Assembly (NCBI RefSeq): GCF_031877795.1
Contig: NC_133939.1
Coordinates: 8,351,698 to 8,415,697, forward strand
Origin: Strix aluco
Taxonomy: Eukaryota; Chordata; Aves; Strigiformes; Strigidae
Length of the DNA: 64,000 bases
Reading direction: 5' to 3'
Shown: positions 14,436 through 27,000 of the stretch, in pieces
How positions within the stretch are numbered: position 1 is the stretch's first letter
How the letters are laid out: every line of letters begins with the position of its first letter
The notes under the pieces: model-generated
Databases searched by the model: none
What the model was told of the DNA's origin: nothing
The model's input: the letters and a program-made list of their open reading frames with translations, nothing else
Translations under genes and position numbers: made by a program

Positions 14436-15008
14436 AGAAGATGATCTGGTCCTATTTATTTTCTACGGGGAATGTTTTTAGGCTTGGGTTGGCGGGCTAA
14501 GTTGAAATAAGATGTCTTACATGAATACTTGTAGGTACCACTCTCTTCAATGAGAGTAGCAGATATTCACTACCTCAAAAAGCTGCATTTTGCCAACCAA
14601 CTTTAGGTGCTCAGCTTGAGAATTTTGGCCCTAAAGTCTGATGTAACCTTAGGTTTGGGTCCAATCCACCTGACAGTGTCCCTTTAAGCAGGAGCTTTCC
14701 CATAGCTGCATTCTCTGATTCTGAGATGTTTAGGATGCTTTTCATATACTACAGTTTCTGAAGGTCAGTGCATACACATTTTAAGACACAGTGATAAGAC
14801 AGTGTATGGAACTACTTGGCAGTATTTAGCTGGTACAGTTTCTTGTGGAAACAACAGAATTCCAAAACACACCACACCGAATGCTTATGGGTTATTACAA
14901 GCAAAAATCCCAAGACACTGGGAATTAAAAAGCGCAGTTCAACAAAGGAACACTGATATCGTTGATTGATATGAACAAAGTTGTGCCAAGTCTTCCTTCC
15001 TTGCTTTT
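14436..15008 (-). other. VAMP: Probable VAMP 3' untranslated region
   Basis: Sequence between the TGA and the first canonical AATAAA on the minus strand. It has no long ORF in frame. The 3' end is inferred about 20 nt beyond the signal. A longer UTR using signals farther left is possible, since AATAAA also occurs on the minus strand near 13.6, 12.7 and 10.9 kb. Confidence 0.4.
14455..14460 (-). terminator. Candidate polyadenylation signal of VAMP
   Basis: Minus-strand AATAAA, the first one after the stop codon. A GT-rich stretch (GGGGTGTTCTGT) follows about 45-60 nt downstream at roughly 14399-14410, as expected for a downstream processing element. Confidence 0.4.
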
Positions 15009-15025
15009 TCAAGTGGAGAAATAAA
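15009..15025 (-). CDS. VAMP: VAMP exon 5: terminal coding part (IYFST, stop)
   Basis: Only 17 coding bases. After the acceptor CTGCTTCCTTTCCCAG, which is preceded by a long T/C run, the bases TT complete codon 110 (ATT, Ile), followed by Tyr-Phe-Ser-Thr and TGA. This matches the YFS[ST] luminal tail of VAMP2-like proteins and keeps the phase-1 junction. Two other sites in the 3' flank that could fit the phase were weaker (see rejected items). Confidence 0.88.
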
Positions 15026-18000
15026 CTGGGAAAGGAAGCAGAAGGAAAAAAAAAAAAAGACATAAACCAACAGTTATTACAGAGTTACTGTTGTGCTTTG
15101 TCTCACAGAAATGTGTGATGTCAGAGAATGGCAAACACCTTTAGCACATCTTTGCTGAAAGAGCGTGACATGTCTTGCACAAATGTGCCTTCCTAGCTGG
15201 AATGGGGATGTTCCTCCTGTATCAAAAGGAGTTCGGAGGGGGAACTGGAGTGGAAAGCAGGGAGACTGTGGCTTGAAAGATAGGAAGGGCAAGGACTGAT
15301 GGTGATGTTAGCCGCCATCACCAGCTCCAGCAACACCTGCAGTCCCACATGTGTAACTCTTGCTTCAGCAGGGAGCCAGCCTGTTTTTCCAGGGCCCCAC
15401 TACCAGGACGGTAGCAACCCTGACTTGGGCCATTTCATCACCCATGGTAGCTTGTTGCTGTGAGGAACTACACAATTTATCTGCATCTACAGTGAGCCCT
15501 GCATGGAGGGTATAATCTGGTTTCCATTCAAATCAGTGACTGGAGAAGCCATGCAGGCCTTGTCTGTGCCAGCACTTGGACACTTGATGTCAACAGGACT
15601 TAAACATATACTTGAGAGCTACTGTAAATAAAGACACCATTGAGTTCAATACACAGGGTCCTTCCTGAAGCTGCAACCTTTAGGCACTATTAGAGAAGGA
15701 TCAAATAGACTGAAAAAATAATTCAGAAGTTAAATACACTTAAATCTCATTAAGATTGCACTAGATCTCACTATGGTGAACCAAGACCTGGGTTTGATGA
15801 TGTGACACTCAAGTTTGTGATTAAATACCCTAAACCCAACCTAAGCCATGGCAAACCTGCTATATCTGTTTCTAAACTTACCAGGACAGGCATCCAACAT
15901 TTAAAACCAGAAGGGAAACAACATTATAACTTATATATCATTTCAGCCTTAACTTCAAAGGAGAAATTTTGAGCTATCTTGTCTGCTTTTTACTTTATTG
16001 TTAAGATACACAAATGCTCAGTGATGCCTATATACACAGCAATTAGTTCAATGGCTGCACGTCTGTCTTCCCAGGTTGCTGCACTAGACTGCAGAACAAA
16101 GGCCTGTCTTTCTTTCCCTTGAAGCCAGTTGCCTTGAGTACCCTGTTAATATAGTTAATTAATATCTAGCCATTTCCAATTCTTGCCATATCAGTGTTAC
16201 GAAACCCTAGAATTATTCTGGGTTGCTCTGGTGCCAGCATTCATAAGACTTATAAACTGCCACATGTATCTCAATCCATTTAGTCCTATTTACAGGTGAT
16301 TCTGTAAGCCTTCTTTACAGAAGCTACAGAGGAAAATGGAAACATGCTGAATACAAGGCATGTAATTTGAGAGCTGGGAATTAATTTACATCCACAGTCT
16401 AGCCTCCAGGTGGATCTCTTCTGGGCTACTAGCTGGATTGTCTAACTCAAGAAATCTCCCTTTTAGGAGTTAATGCCATATTACAGTTATGTCACATAAC
16501 AGCTGTTGCTAACACAGAGGTTACATAAATAAAATGTTCGGTTCCTGTCATTACAAGATCCCTGGCTCCCAACCAGCATGACTGCTATTATTCATTTATA
16601 TGCTATCTTTCCTATAACAAACATATGAATGAGATGATCTTTCAAGACAAGAAATCAGTAAGACTTTGGGCCATCTTTTAACAATATTTTGGTATCCAAG
16701 ATGCAAAGTGATTTTCAAAAGCACCAACATCTCAAATTCCAGCTGATTTGGTGGGAACTAGGCATCTACATGCTTTTAAAAAATTCATCAGATGCCCTTT
16801 GCCTGTGGGCCTTCACCCTCTTTTTATAGGCACGAGGTAATTCAGGCATTACTGTTCTCACTAGAAGACACCAGGACTGGGCACTGGTTGTTATGAAAGG
16901 AAGATACCTGAGACTGCATAAAAATTTATATAAACATGAAAAGGGACAGTCTCTAATCCTAGAGAAAGTTACGTAACATGCCAATGTAAAATACATTAAA
17001 TGTCAACAAATTCTACCTACTAAGTGTCCAGAGAGTTTGCAGTAATTCTCACTATAACAGCATGACACTAGAAGGGGAATTTCACAGATTAATCAGTTTA
17101 AATATTTTATATTGATGTTTTGTTTTGTTCTTTAATATATCAGCACTTTGTAAGTCACAGAGCTACTGAGATCATAAATGAAAGAGAAAATGCATTACTC
17201 ACTTATAATTATAATGAGAATGACTGCGCATACTACACCAAGGATGATCATCATCTATAAAAAGAGAGTTATGAGAAAAAAAGAGAACGTCAGGTTTTCA
17301 CATGAAAGACAGTAACACCTCAGGTTTTTTGCTTTTACTTGGTGGCTCATTCCTTGCACATTTAATTCTTGCAAAGACTCACTGCAACAGACTTGTTAAG
17401 GCCCCAAATTTAGTGTCAATTTAAGGAACAGCTAACCACCAGCAATGGACATAGCCTCTTGTCAAAGCTAGCAAGTTCTTACCCATCAGCTAAGATGCAG
17501 TGACCAACTTTATCCATTTCCAGCAGTAAAGAAAAAGTAAACTTCCAAAGTAAAACTCCAGAGGTGCTTTAAGTGGCTGGATTCACACATGGCCATGTAC
17601 AACTTTATACCAGAGTAACTTGACCACTTTTCACCATGTTCCCACAGTCAGGGAAGAAGCAGCTGGAGATGTTTAATGCCTAGCAGCTATTTGTGCTGGC
17701 TTTGTGTACTTGTGCGGTTGAGAGAGGTAGCCCATGCTAGCCAGCATGGTTTCCAGCATGTTAGCCTGGAAATAGCTCATTGCAAAGTTGAAGTCTGTTC
17801 TCACAGGAACAGATACATCAGAGCCAGCTGTGCACAGACCATACCAGCACTGAGTTGTGTGGGGTAGAGGTCCCTAAATGAGACTTGCTGAATGCTAGTA
17901 AGGCCACCAGAGATGCTGCAGTCCAATTCCCATCATCACTCCAGTGAAAATGGAAAGACTGTAAAACAACAAACATGGACGTGTCAACCCAAGGCCTTCA

Positions 18001-21000
18001 TTCCTCCAGACATATGTCTGGAGGATGGAGCTAGCCATTGGCTTGTAAATTTATTTATTTTCCCCCTCCTTCAAGAGTTTGGGAGCCAGAGGAAGGACAG
18101 GGGGACTCTGTTTGTCACGGTAAAGCAGGAAGGGACAATGAGGAAAGGAGAATGAGGGTAGGTTTGAAGGTCTAGCGTAGTGTAGATCACTGTGGTGACT
18201 GCAGTCAGCATGGGTGAACCCAACTCAAAATCTGTGTCTGTAGCTCCCAAAAGCCCTGCTTCCTGCACTGTCAGGCAAAGCAACTGGGCAACAGCTAGAA
18301 GAGGCCCAAAGGAACTGCTCAGTTGAATTTCTAACCTCAATCCACTTATTTCTGGAGTGTTTGTGTGTATAGTTTACACAGAATATTGTGCTTTGCTTTA
18401 CATTTCATAGCACTGTGGACTGAAGAGACAAAGCAAGCAACAGACTGGTGAGAGATACATGTGGGATTCTCCCTTGGGAACAAGTGGTTTTATTTGGGTG
18501 GACATGAATGGTCAGCAGCAAAGATGGTACTGAAGAGAAATGGGAATGAAGCTGAACTTTTGGTATAGCATTCATGTTAGTGGTGCATGAGTAGAAAAAA
18601 GCAAGGATATGGGGTCTTATATGAATAAGAGGAGCTGAAGTTTCTGGGTCCAGAAAACACAAATTCTGGAGAAGGTCTGAAAAAGCAAAGGAAAGTGAGG
18701 TTCCCTCTGCTCATGGGTAAGGATAAGACTTTGAAAACAGCAGAGGAGAGAGCTGGCTGATTAAAGTCCTGCTCTGTCCTAATCTGCCCCTCTTTTTTAA
18801 AGAGACTGTCATTTCCTCACTTCTCACAGCAGTTTGTGGAACCAAGTCTTTTTTTGGTAGTTTACCATCCTAAAGAAAAATCAAGAGGCTGATGATCTCC
18901 CATGGGGAAAAAGCTTATTTTCTCCAACTACTAGAATTCACCACTCCTGTTCAGGTTTTGTGGTTCACCCAGGGAACTGGCATGAATTAACATGGAATGC
19001 TCTCCCATCCCTATCTGCGGGCATCAAAATTTGTATCTATATTTTATATACAGCAGAAATTATCTAAAGAATAGGTTCTAGTAAAGATCAAAGTTGCTTG
19101 ACTTATTATCCTGGAGCCTAGAGGGCAAGGCATCTCCTTCTCCCCTTGTCAAGAAGAGGCCACTTAGAGACGCCATCCTGCAAGCAAAGTCCCGTTAAAT
19201 GCAAGTGAAAGTAATGTCTGCCATGAAGTGATTCTCAACAAGAATTTATATTCCTTACCTTGCAATTTTTCCACCAGTATTTTCTCTTCAGTTTGGCTGC
19301 ACTGGTTTCAAACTGTGAGGCACCTGCTTGCAATGCATCTGCCCGGTTGTCAAGCTCTGATAGCCTCTGGTCTCTTTCTAGCACCTTGTCCACATTCATT
19401 CTCATGATGTCTACCACCTGCAAAGGCACAGCCTCACGTTACATTCCACACACAGTAAAGCAGAAGGTCACCTCTATGTTCACACGGTGGAGTATCACAT
19501 ATCATACTGAAACCAGTCATTTGCCATTATGGTATGTGATGGCAATTACCTGGACAGTGCCTCAAAAACCATGCCTATGGAAACAGAAACAGTGAGAACA
19601 AGATACACATAACTATACTCTGCTCAGATGCCCTTAAAGGTGAAAAATAAAGGGACATTATGAAATACTGTAATTAGTTTCATTAAAGCTTTTGACTTCT
19701 TTTAGTGTACAACTAGCTACTTCACTATGGATACAAAAAACTGATGGAAACCAGTACCACTATACTACAGTTTGGTTGACATTTGTCTGGTTATTACTAA
19801 GACCAAGCCATTACTTTCCTTATACATTTAATATAACTTCCTTACCTGAACTAGAGAAATTGGCTAGATAAAGGCAATTCTAAAGGGAACTGTATGTTAC
19901 TCACTGTGCAGATCTTTCTCGGACAAGATGACTTCCCACCCATAATTTGAAGTCCCGCTTGAAAATGGAGGAAGAGAAAATCTTACCTGAGAAAATTCAG
20001 CCTGAACTGTAGCAGGAAGCTCATGCCACCTCATTGCACAGCCTCAGCGAAAAAAGCATGCACAGCCGGTACACAATAGGTAAGGCCCATCCATGCATAT
20101 ATTTTACACACTGAGTGAGACAAAAATCCTCTTCCAGCAAGCCAATAACTCTAAATAGAAATTCCGTACAAATTCCTCACTAACCTAAATGTTAGACAGT
20201 ACACCAATCTCAGTAAAGTAGTGTCCACTTACTCTAGCAGTGAATATGGTTGCTGGTGTGTTACTTCTCATACTCTGTAATAAGTCATTGTTCTTTATAT
20301 TTAATATAATTTAACTATTACCTGCAAAAACCCAGAAGATAATCAGGGGCTGGAGCAGCTCCCCTGTGAGGACAGGCTGAGAGAGTTGGGGTTGTCCAGC
20401 CTGGAGAAGAGAAGGCTCTGGGGAGACCCTATAGAGGCCTTCCAGTACTTAAAGGGGGCTACAGGAAAGATGGGGAGGGACTCTTTATCAGGGGGTGTAG
20501 GGATAGGACGAGGGGTAGTGGTTTTAAACTGAAAGAGGGCAGATTTAGATGAGATAAAAGGAAGAAATTCTTCCCTGTGAGGGTGGTGAGACACTGGCAG
20601 AGGTTGCCCAGAGAAGCTGTGGCTGCCCCCTCCCTGGCAGTGTTCAAGGCCAGGTTGGACGGGGCTTTGAGCAACCTGGTCTAGTGGAAGGTGTCCCTGC
20701 CCACGGCAGGGGGTTGGGCCTGGATGATCTTTAAGGTCCCTTCCAACCCAAACCATTCTATGGTTCTATGATTAATTTCTTAGCTAATATTTAACTGATA
20801 TTTAGCTAATATTTAGTCTCAGTACAGTGTTTTGTAATGAAAATTTTAAACTATTTGAAAATGCTGAAAAAAAATACTGTAACATTTCCTAACCATTCTT
20901 TTTTTTTTTTTTTCCCAGAACTGTTTATTGAATTTAACCTGACTGCAGTGAACACTTGTCCAGATGATGCATTTTTGTCAAATAAATGAATGTTTGTCTA

Positions 21001-24000
21001 CACTAAAACCAAGATCTGGGCCTTAGAAAATAAGTTCTAGGATGCCTAGAGAAATCAGATGGGAAAACCCAACATGAATATAGCTGAAATACTGTATCAG
21101 CATTGAGATAGCATTAAAAATGTCAGTCATTTTACTAAGACCAAAAATTGTCTCTTAAGCAAAGACGTGATTGTGTTGCTGAGTTTGGGTTTGAGTCAGA
21201 AGTGCGTGCAGAGCAGCACTTGGAGCAGAATAGCCAGAGGACTGTAGTGCTGAGCTGTGGTGTTTGGTGCCACCTACAGCTTACATTCCCACAAGACATG
21301 AAAGAAAAAAACAGGGAAGATCAAGTAGGAAGGTCAAAGCAATGCTTAACAGATCAGATCCTTAGGTGCTATAAACCAGTTTCACCCCAGTGACTTCACG
21401 GTACTGAAAGCCCTGTGGCATTTTTCCTCCTTGGCTATTCTTATACTGTGATTTCCCTGTTAAACAAGGATCTGCTGACCATGTGCTATCCACTCAAAAC
21501 CCATACCAGCCTCAGCCTCCCTCTCAAACAGGAGGCAAAAAACACATGGATCCTGATTATCACCCACTTAATCCTCAAATCCAAGAGCTACTCACTGTCC
21601 ACTCATATTGGGTAAGAGTTCCTGCCAAAATTATGCCATCATGCTTCACAAGACAATCTTGCATGCGTTTGTGTGAAAAGTCTCAGAATACAGAGTATCT
21701 TAAACACAAAGCGGGGGTTCACTAGCCTCTCCGTTGATCTGCTTGAAGAGCCCTATGTATCTGACGTACATCACTTGTTTTAGACAATAACTAGCAATTA
21801 TTTTTCACCTTCTAGGGACAATTACTTTTGCTATAGCTCACATAAACAATTATAGCACCATAATGATGTAATATGTTCAGGACAAGAAGTTTATTTCATT
21901 GTTCTGACCCAAGACAAAAGCTGAAATACAATATTCCTTTCCCCACTGCAAGAGACATCAATGAAGTTAGTGCAATGTGTGATAATGAGAGAATCTGGCC
22001 TAGAAATTTCTGCAGACACTTCTGCAGCCAGAGGATGTTCTTGTGATCAGCTCTGAGCATCAGCAATGGCAAGGCCAGAAAGACTCCATTTCAGATCTTC
22101 AGCAAAGAAAAAGTTCTCAGAAAGACAGAGCTCAGTTTGACAGGTGTATTTAATTCATCTTAAGAAATGCATTTGAGATGGATGTTGTGAGGTCTTCTCT
22201 ACTATTTTTTAAAGCATACCTGGAGCTGTTGAAAATAGAGGTCTTTATGCATGTTAATAGCTATTTTATCATGTGTATTTTATTGAATTGGCATTAAAGA
22301 ATCACACAAGCCCTGGCCACTTCCCCATGGACAGTAAGCAATTAGTTACTTAAGTCTTTGTAGGGGTTTAGTAAAACTCTATATTTAATACCCAGCACAC
22401 AAATCTGCACAGCAGGTGTGCAAGGACGCTACAGCTGCTACTGTACTGCTGGTATGCTCAGGGACTACACCCATGAGCAGGGGTATGCTCGCATATTCCC
22501 ATTATCACAGCAGTTAGATGGACACTGGCGCTACAGCCAAGGTGGCGGGGTAGTCTGTATGCTACAAGAATTTAAGGATCCAAGCTGGAACAGGCATGTG
22601 GTCCTCCAACAAAAGGAGTGGGGATTTGTTAGAGGTGCTGTTATGACATCATGTGTGGGTGCCTTTCTTTGTGGATAAATTGTGATGATTAATCAATAGA
22701 GCTCTGGTTTATGCACACAGCCCTCAGCTGTACAATTCTCATGGCTTGAATCTATCTAGGAGAAGCTGATGGTCTGTCCCTGTGAAACGGCCTGTGAGAT
22801 TAGCATCTAGCCTTTAGGAACACAGAACATGTTAAAAGAGCCTCCTAACCTGACTGACTGGGATGAATTCCTGAACTGGCACCACTGCCCACATTTATTC
22901 TGCAGAAGTGTTACTGGTACAAGGATGTTCATACTCAGAATCTCTCTTGTACTGTCTGTCTCTTTATAAATGCCATCATTTGGTAAACATTTTCTAGATC
23001 CACTGCTTTCAGATGAGCAGGAGTTGCTGGATCACTAGGGAGGAAAGCATCTTAAAGAAAAAAAAAACAACAAACCCATCAGCACCCTTGTGGTGAGCAA
23101 CAGATCACGTGGAGCCACTTACCTCATCCACCCGGGCTTGTGTCTGCTGCATCCGTTTGTTGCTTGACACATTGGTAGCCGGAGGTGGCCCTGCAGCCCC
23201 AGCACTGGTGGGACCTTGGGTAGGAGCTGGAGCAGACCTAGGTCAAAAGCAGACAATGTAAAAAGTGACTGAAAACATCTCACTTGATCACTACCCCTTT
23301 TCTGGAACAAGTCAAAAGTACTTTTCTCTTAAAAGAAGTTTTCCACTGTCTCACAGCCCACATTTTCCATTCCTGGATCACAACCCTAGTGTCCCATTCC
23401 CTCCTATGCTATAATTAGCTTTCACACCATTTCTTGATAGGACTGTATCAAACTCTTCCCCTCCCTTTGCTGCCTTTTTAAACAGCAAGCAATTCAGATT
23501 ACCCTAAGTTAGGCCAATGGCCAAACTGATCACAGGCCTGACTAGCAGGGCAGAGTTTATGTCCCACTAAGGGAACAGACTCTGCTCCAGGTATTTTGTG
23601 TTGATGCTATAAGAGCCAGGGCTGCAATCCTGTCTTCCTCCTCAGTGTGCTGAGTGACACCATCCCCTTCTTCTCGGTGTTTGGCTGGAAGCTAACCAAA
23701 CAAAAGGAGAGGGGAAAGAAATGGAGGAGGAAGTGGGGGTGAGAATTGCACACAGCATAGGGTTAGTCATCTCAGGCATTCAGCAATGCTTAACCACCCC
23801 ACCAGTGGTCACGAACTGCCCCACCAGAGCAGCTGGCAGGCCTGAACACCTGCCATGGGCCCTGGATGAGTATTTCCAGCAATGCTGTGAACAGAGCCCT
23901 GATCTCCTGCACATCAGCTCTTTTCTTAAGCATCAACACTGGCTTTTCCCAGCTTGCTCTAAAACAAAAGACAAAACAGAAGTCCCTTAAAATCCAACAA

Positions 24001-27000
24001 CAGATGTGGTCTGTCTCAGTGCATGAGCTTGTGCAGACAAGTCACCCTGCCGACCTGAACGGGGTCCTTCAAACTCAGCCAGTCGTTCTTCACACCCACG
24101 CTTTAACCTGTGAAACTTTACCTTTCCTTTCAAGGGACCCCTGTCACTTCTTCCTGCAGAGAAATAAAGTCCTGAAGCTGGAGAGGAAATCCCTAAGCAT
24201 GTGAACTGAAAAATATCACTAATCCCACTCATGCATTACCAATGCCTTCCCACAGTGACAGACTGAGAGAACACAGTGTTTTCCTGTGAATCATTCCCTT
24301 TTACATCCTGGGGTCTGATTAATGCTGCTGGAATTACGGCCGCATTAATACACCGTCAAAGCGCCTAGGGGTACTGAAGTTAGTTCCCCAAAGGTACCTT
24401 AAGCTGCAAAATTCAGTTTGACAGTATTGCTGAGTTCCCTACAGAGAGCACTGACCCTCACAGACTCCCAGTGATGGAGCAGCTGTTTGTGGAACCAGAG
24501 CACTGCTGTATCCTTTTTTAACTGTGGGTGAGAACGTCATTATCAAGCTTTAGTTGGAAGAAAAGAACTTGAGCTGTACACAAATTGCTCATCCTTTGAG
24601 GACTTCACAGCCACTATTAAAAACATAAAAGACCAGATGCTGCTGCCACCTGCAATGGAATTACTCCACTGAAAGGCCATGCGCCAGGTTCCCAACAGGA
24701 TTTATTCTGAGTTTATGCTGTTGTCACAAAGGATCAAAATCTGACTATAATGCATATCAGACTCAAATAATGCAAAACAAGATCTCTCTGGAGCATTAAC
24801 AACTTCAAAGGGAGTTCCTGGTACAACAACAGAGCTAAAATTGAAATTGTAAAATTTCTTTGCAGTCAAGGAAGTAAATAGGCTTTTTCCCAATCAACAC
24901 AAGCAGAATTTTTTTCTATGGAAACATTGTCTCACACTGTTAATTACTACAAATGTTAACAGAGCTCCCCTCTTGAGCTATGTACTGTTACCATCCCAGA
25001 GACTACAGAAGGGAAGCATTTGAGGAGTGTTTTTCCTGGCCACATATTTTCACTAGTAAGCATATCTTATAGGTGCAGTGCTGTTCTTGGTCAAACCTAT
25101 GCAATAACTCAAAAGTTTAGTGCTAACCTTTTCTGCCCAGTAATTTTCATCTTTTTTTGCACCTCCCAAGCTGTCCTTAAAATGATTTGGCATAAAGTAG
25201 ACACTTCCCAGTTTGCTCTCTTCCAGCATCCTTGCTGCCCTCTAATTTGGTTTCAGTTGTATTTCCTGGGACTTCTCTGTTCCCTGTGTAAAGGAGGAAT
25301 GGATGGGAAGAATGGGTATTTTTACAGCTGCCCTGACCATCCAGCAGGAGTCACTACCAAAGAGAGATGGCAATCTTTATGCTAAGGTACAGAAAGCTTG
25401 TAATTAACATGCCCATCTTAATTAATTACATAAAATCTAATACAAGAGTAACCAGAGCTGGGTGCTGCCTGCAGTGCAGAGCTACTCTCTCCAAACCTTT
25501 TGTCTCTGGAGTTGTGCTCTCCTTATACAGTAACAGCAGCTGCCTCACTCACAGCCTCATGGGTCAGAGCAATGAGCTGCCGCAAGGCGAAGAGTGCTCA
25601 CCAGAAGAGATGCAGCACCTGCTACAGAGGGGACAGCACAGGTTCCCAGACAGGCTCTCGGAAGTCAGTCCTTAAGTACGTGGCTTTAATGCCACCAGCA
25701 GCTCTTTCAGGTTAACAAGGCATGAGCCCTCACTCGTCATTAGGCAGCATGTAATATCCAAATCAGACAAAACAAGCAGAGATACCTGTGTCACCTCTCC
25801 TCCTCCCGGCCTCCCAAGGCACTTCAGAACAGGACAGAGGGGTCTCCATGCTTCTGGCTCAGCCCTACCAGTGTTTGAGCTCTGTAGAAATCATCCTGGC
25901 TGGGCAGCAGCAGAAAGCAGTACCTCTGTGAGCTAATGTGGCTCCAGTCCCACAAGGCATCCATTAAGAGTTTGTCTTTGAAACTAAATTTTCTAGCAAA
26001 GAAAGGAATTGAAGGCCTACATCACTAGAAAGCACCAACATTCTCTGGGGTATCTTAGTGCAAAAATGCTAGAATGAAAGTCCAACCTACATTTGCATAA
26101 TTCTCCTATTATTGTCTCTGTACTGTGTCATATCATCTTATAATTTCTCAGAAACATTATTCAAAGAAATTCATGCAGAACATTAGCACTATGTTAGAAA
26201 GGCTTTCTTTTGAAATACATGAAGCATCACAACTTTAAAGTCCAATTTCTCATGGCCCAGCATGATTTTTGGGAGCTACAAAAGAATGCAAAATCCATAC
26301 AAAAGCTCCATCACTGGGCCCCTAGCCATCAGACTTTTTTTCCTTTTCCTAAAAATAAAAAGTACACAAGTTACCATTGATGCTGAGAATCTTTACTCCA
26401 AAGAACAGGTCAAATTAATTTTGAAGGGGAAACAAAGCTCTATTATTGTTGGTGAAAAAGGGTATAAATCCCTAGCAAATACTCTTAAATAGCAACCACT
26501 CTGTGATGTCAGAGCACTGGGGTATAGTCTGGGAGAGTGATGAGTAACTTACTCCAGGACAACTCTACCACATGCTTAGAGCCTCAGCAGTTAGGTCATT
26601 CTTTATACAACATTAGTTACATCCCTGCTCCCCACCATGCCAGCTTTTTGCACATGAGCAGTCTGACTGATTGAAAGCAGGTGCTGGAGCTGTGTATGTG
26701 TGCAGCTAACTAGGAAGAAACATCTGGGGACTGTCCTAGTGATTCAGTAAAATGGTCTCAGCTGACCAGTTCTTCTGGTTACTTGCTGGGCCTGAAACTG
26801 GTAGGTCAAAATCATAACTAAGAGATTTCTCATCTCACCTAGATATTTTGGAAGCAATTTACTAATTAGCTCTAATGGTTAAAGGGAGCTGCAACTCTAA
26901 GAGAGAACTGGAGATACGCAGTGTTACTGTTTTCCATTTCAGCACTGGCTGGAAGAACATTAAGGATGACTGGTATCTAATGTTTTGTGAAGCTGCCTGA

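Larger units (their letters stand above)
19418..23122 (-). other. VAMP: VAMP intron 2 (3.7 kb)
   Basis: Lies between donor GTAAGT and acceptor TTTGCAG. It contains a 5'-truncated CR1 (20335-20772), a 14-bp direct repeat right after it, and a T-run near 20.9 kb. No other coding signal was seen. Confidence 0.85.

Noticed and set aside
20343-20756. 137-codon minus-strand ORF
   Set aside because: It is the antisense reading of a CR1 3' UTR. The same peptide pieces recur at 32292-32537 for the same reason.
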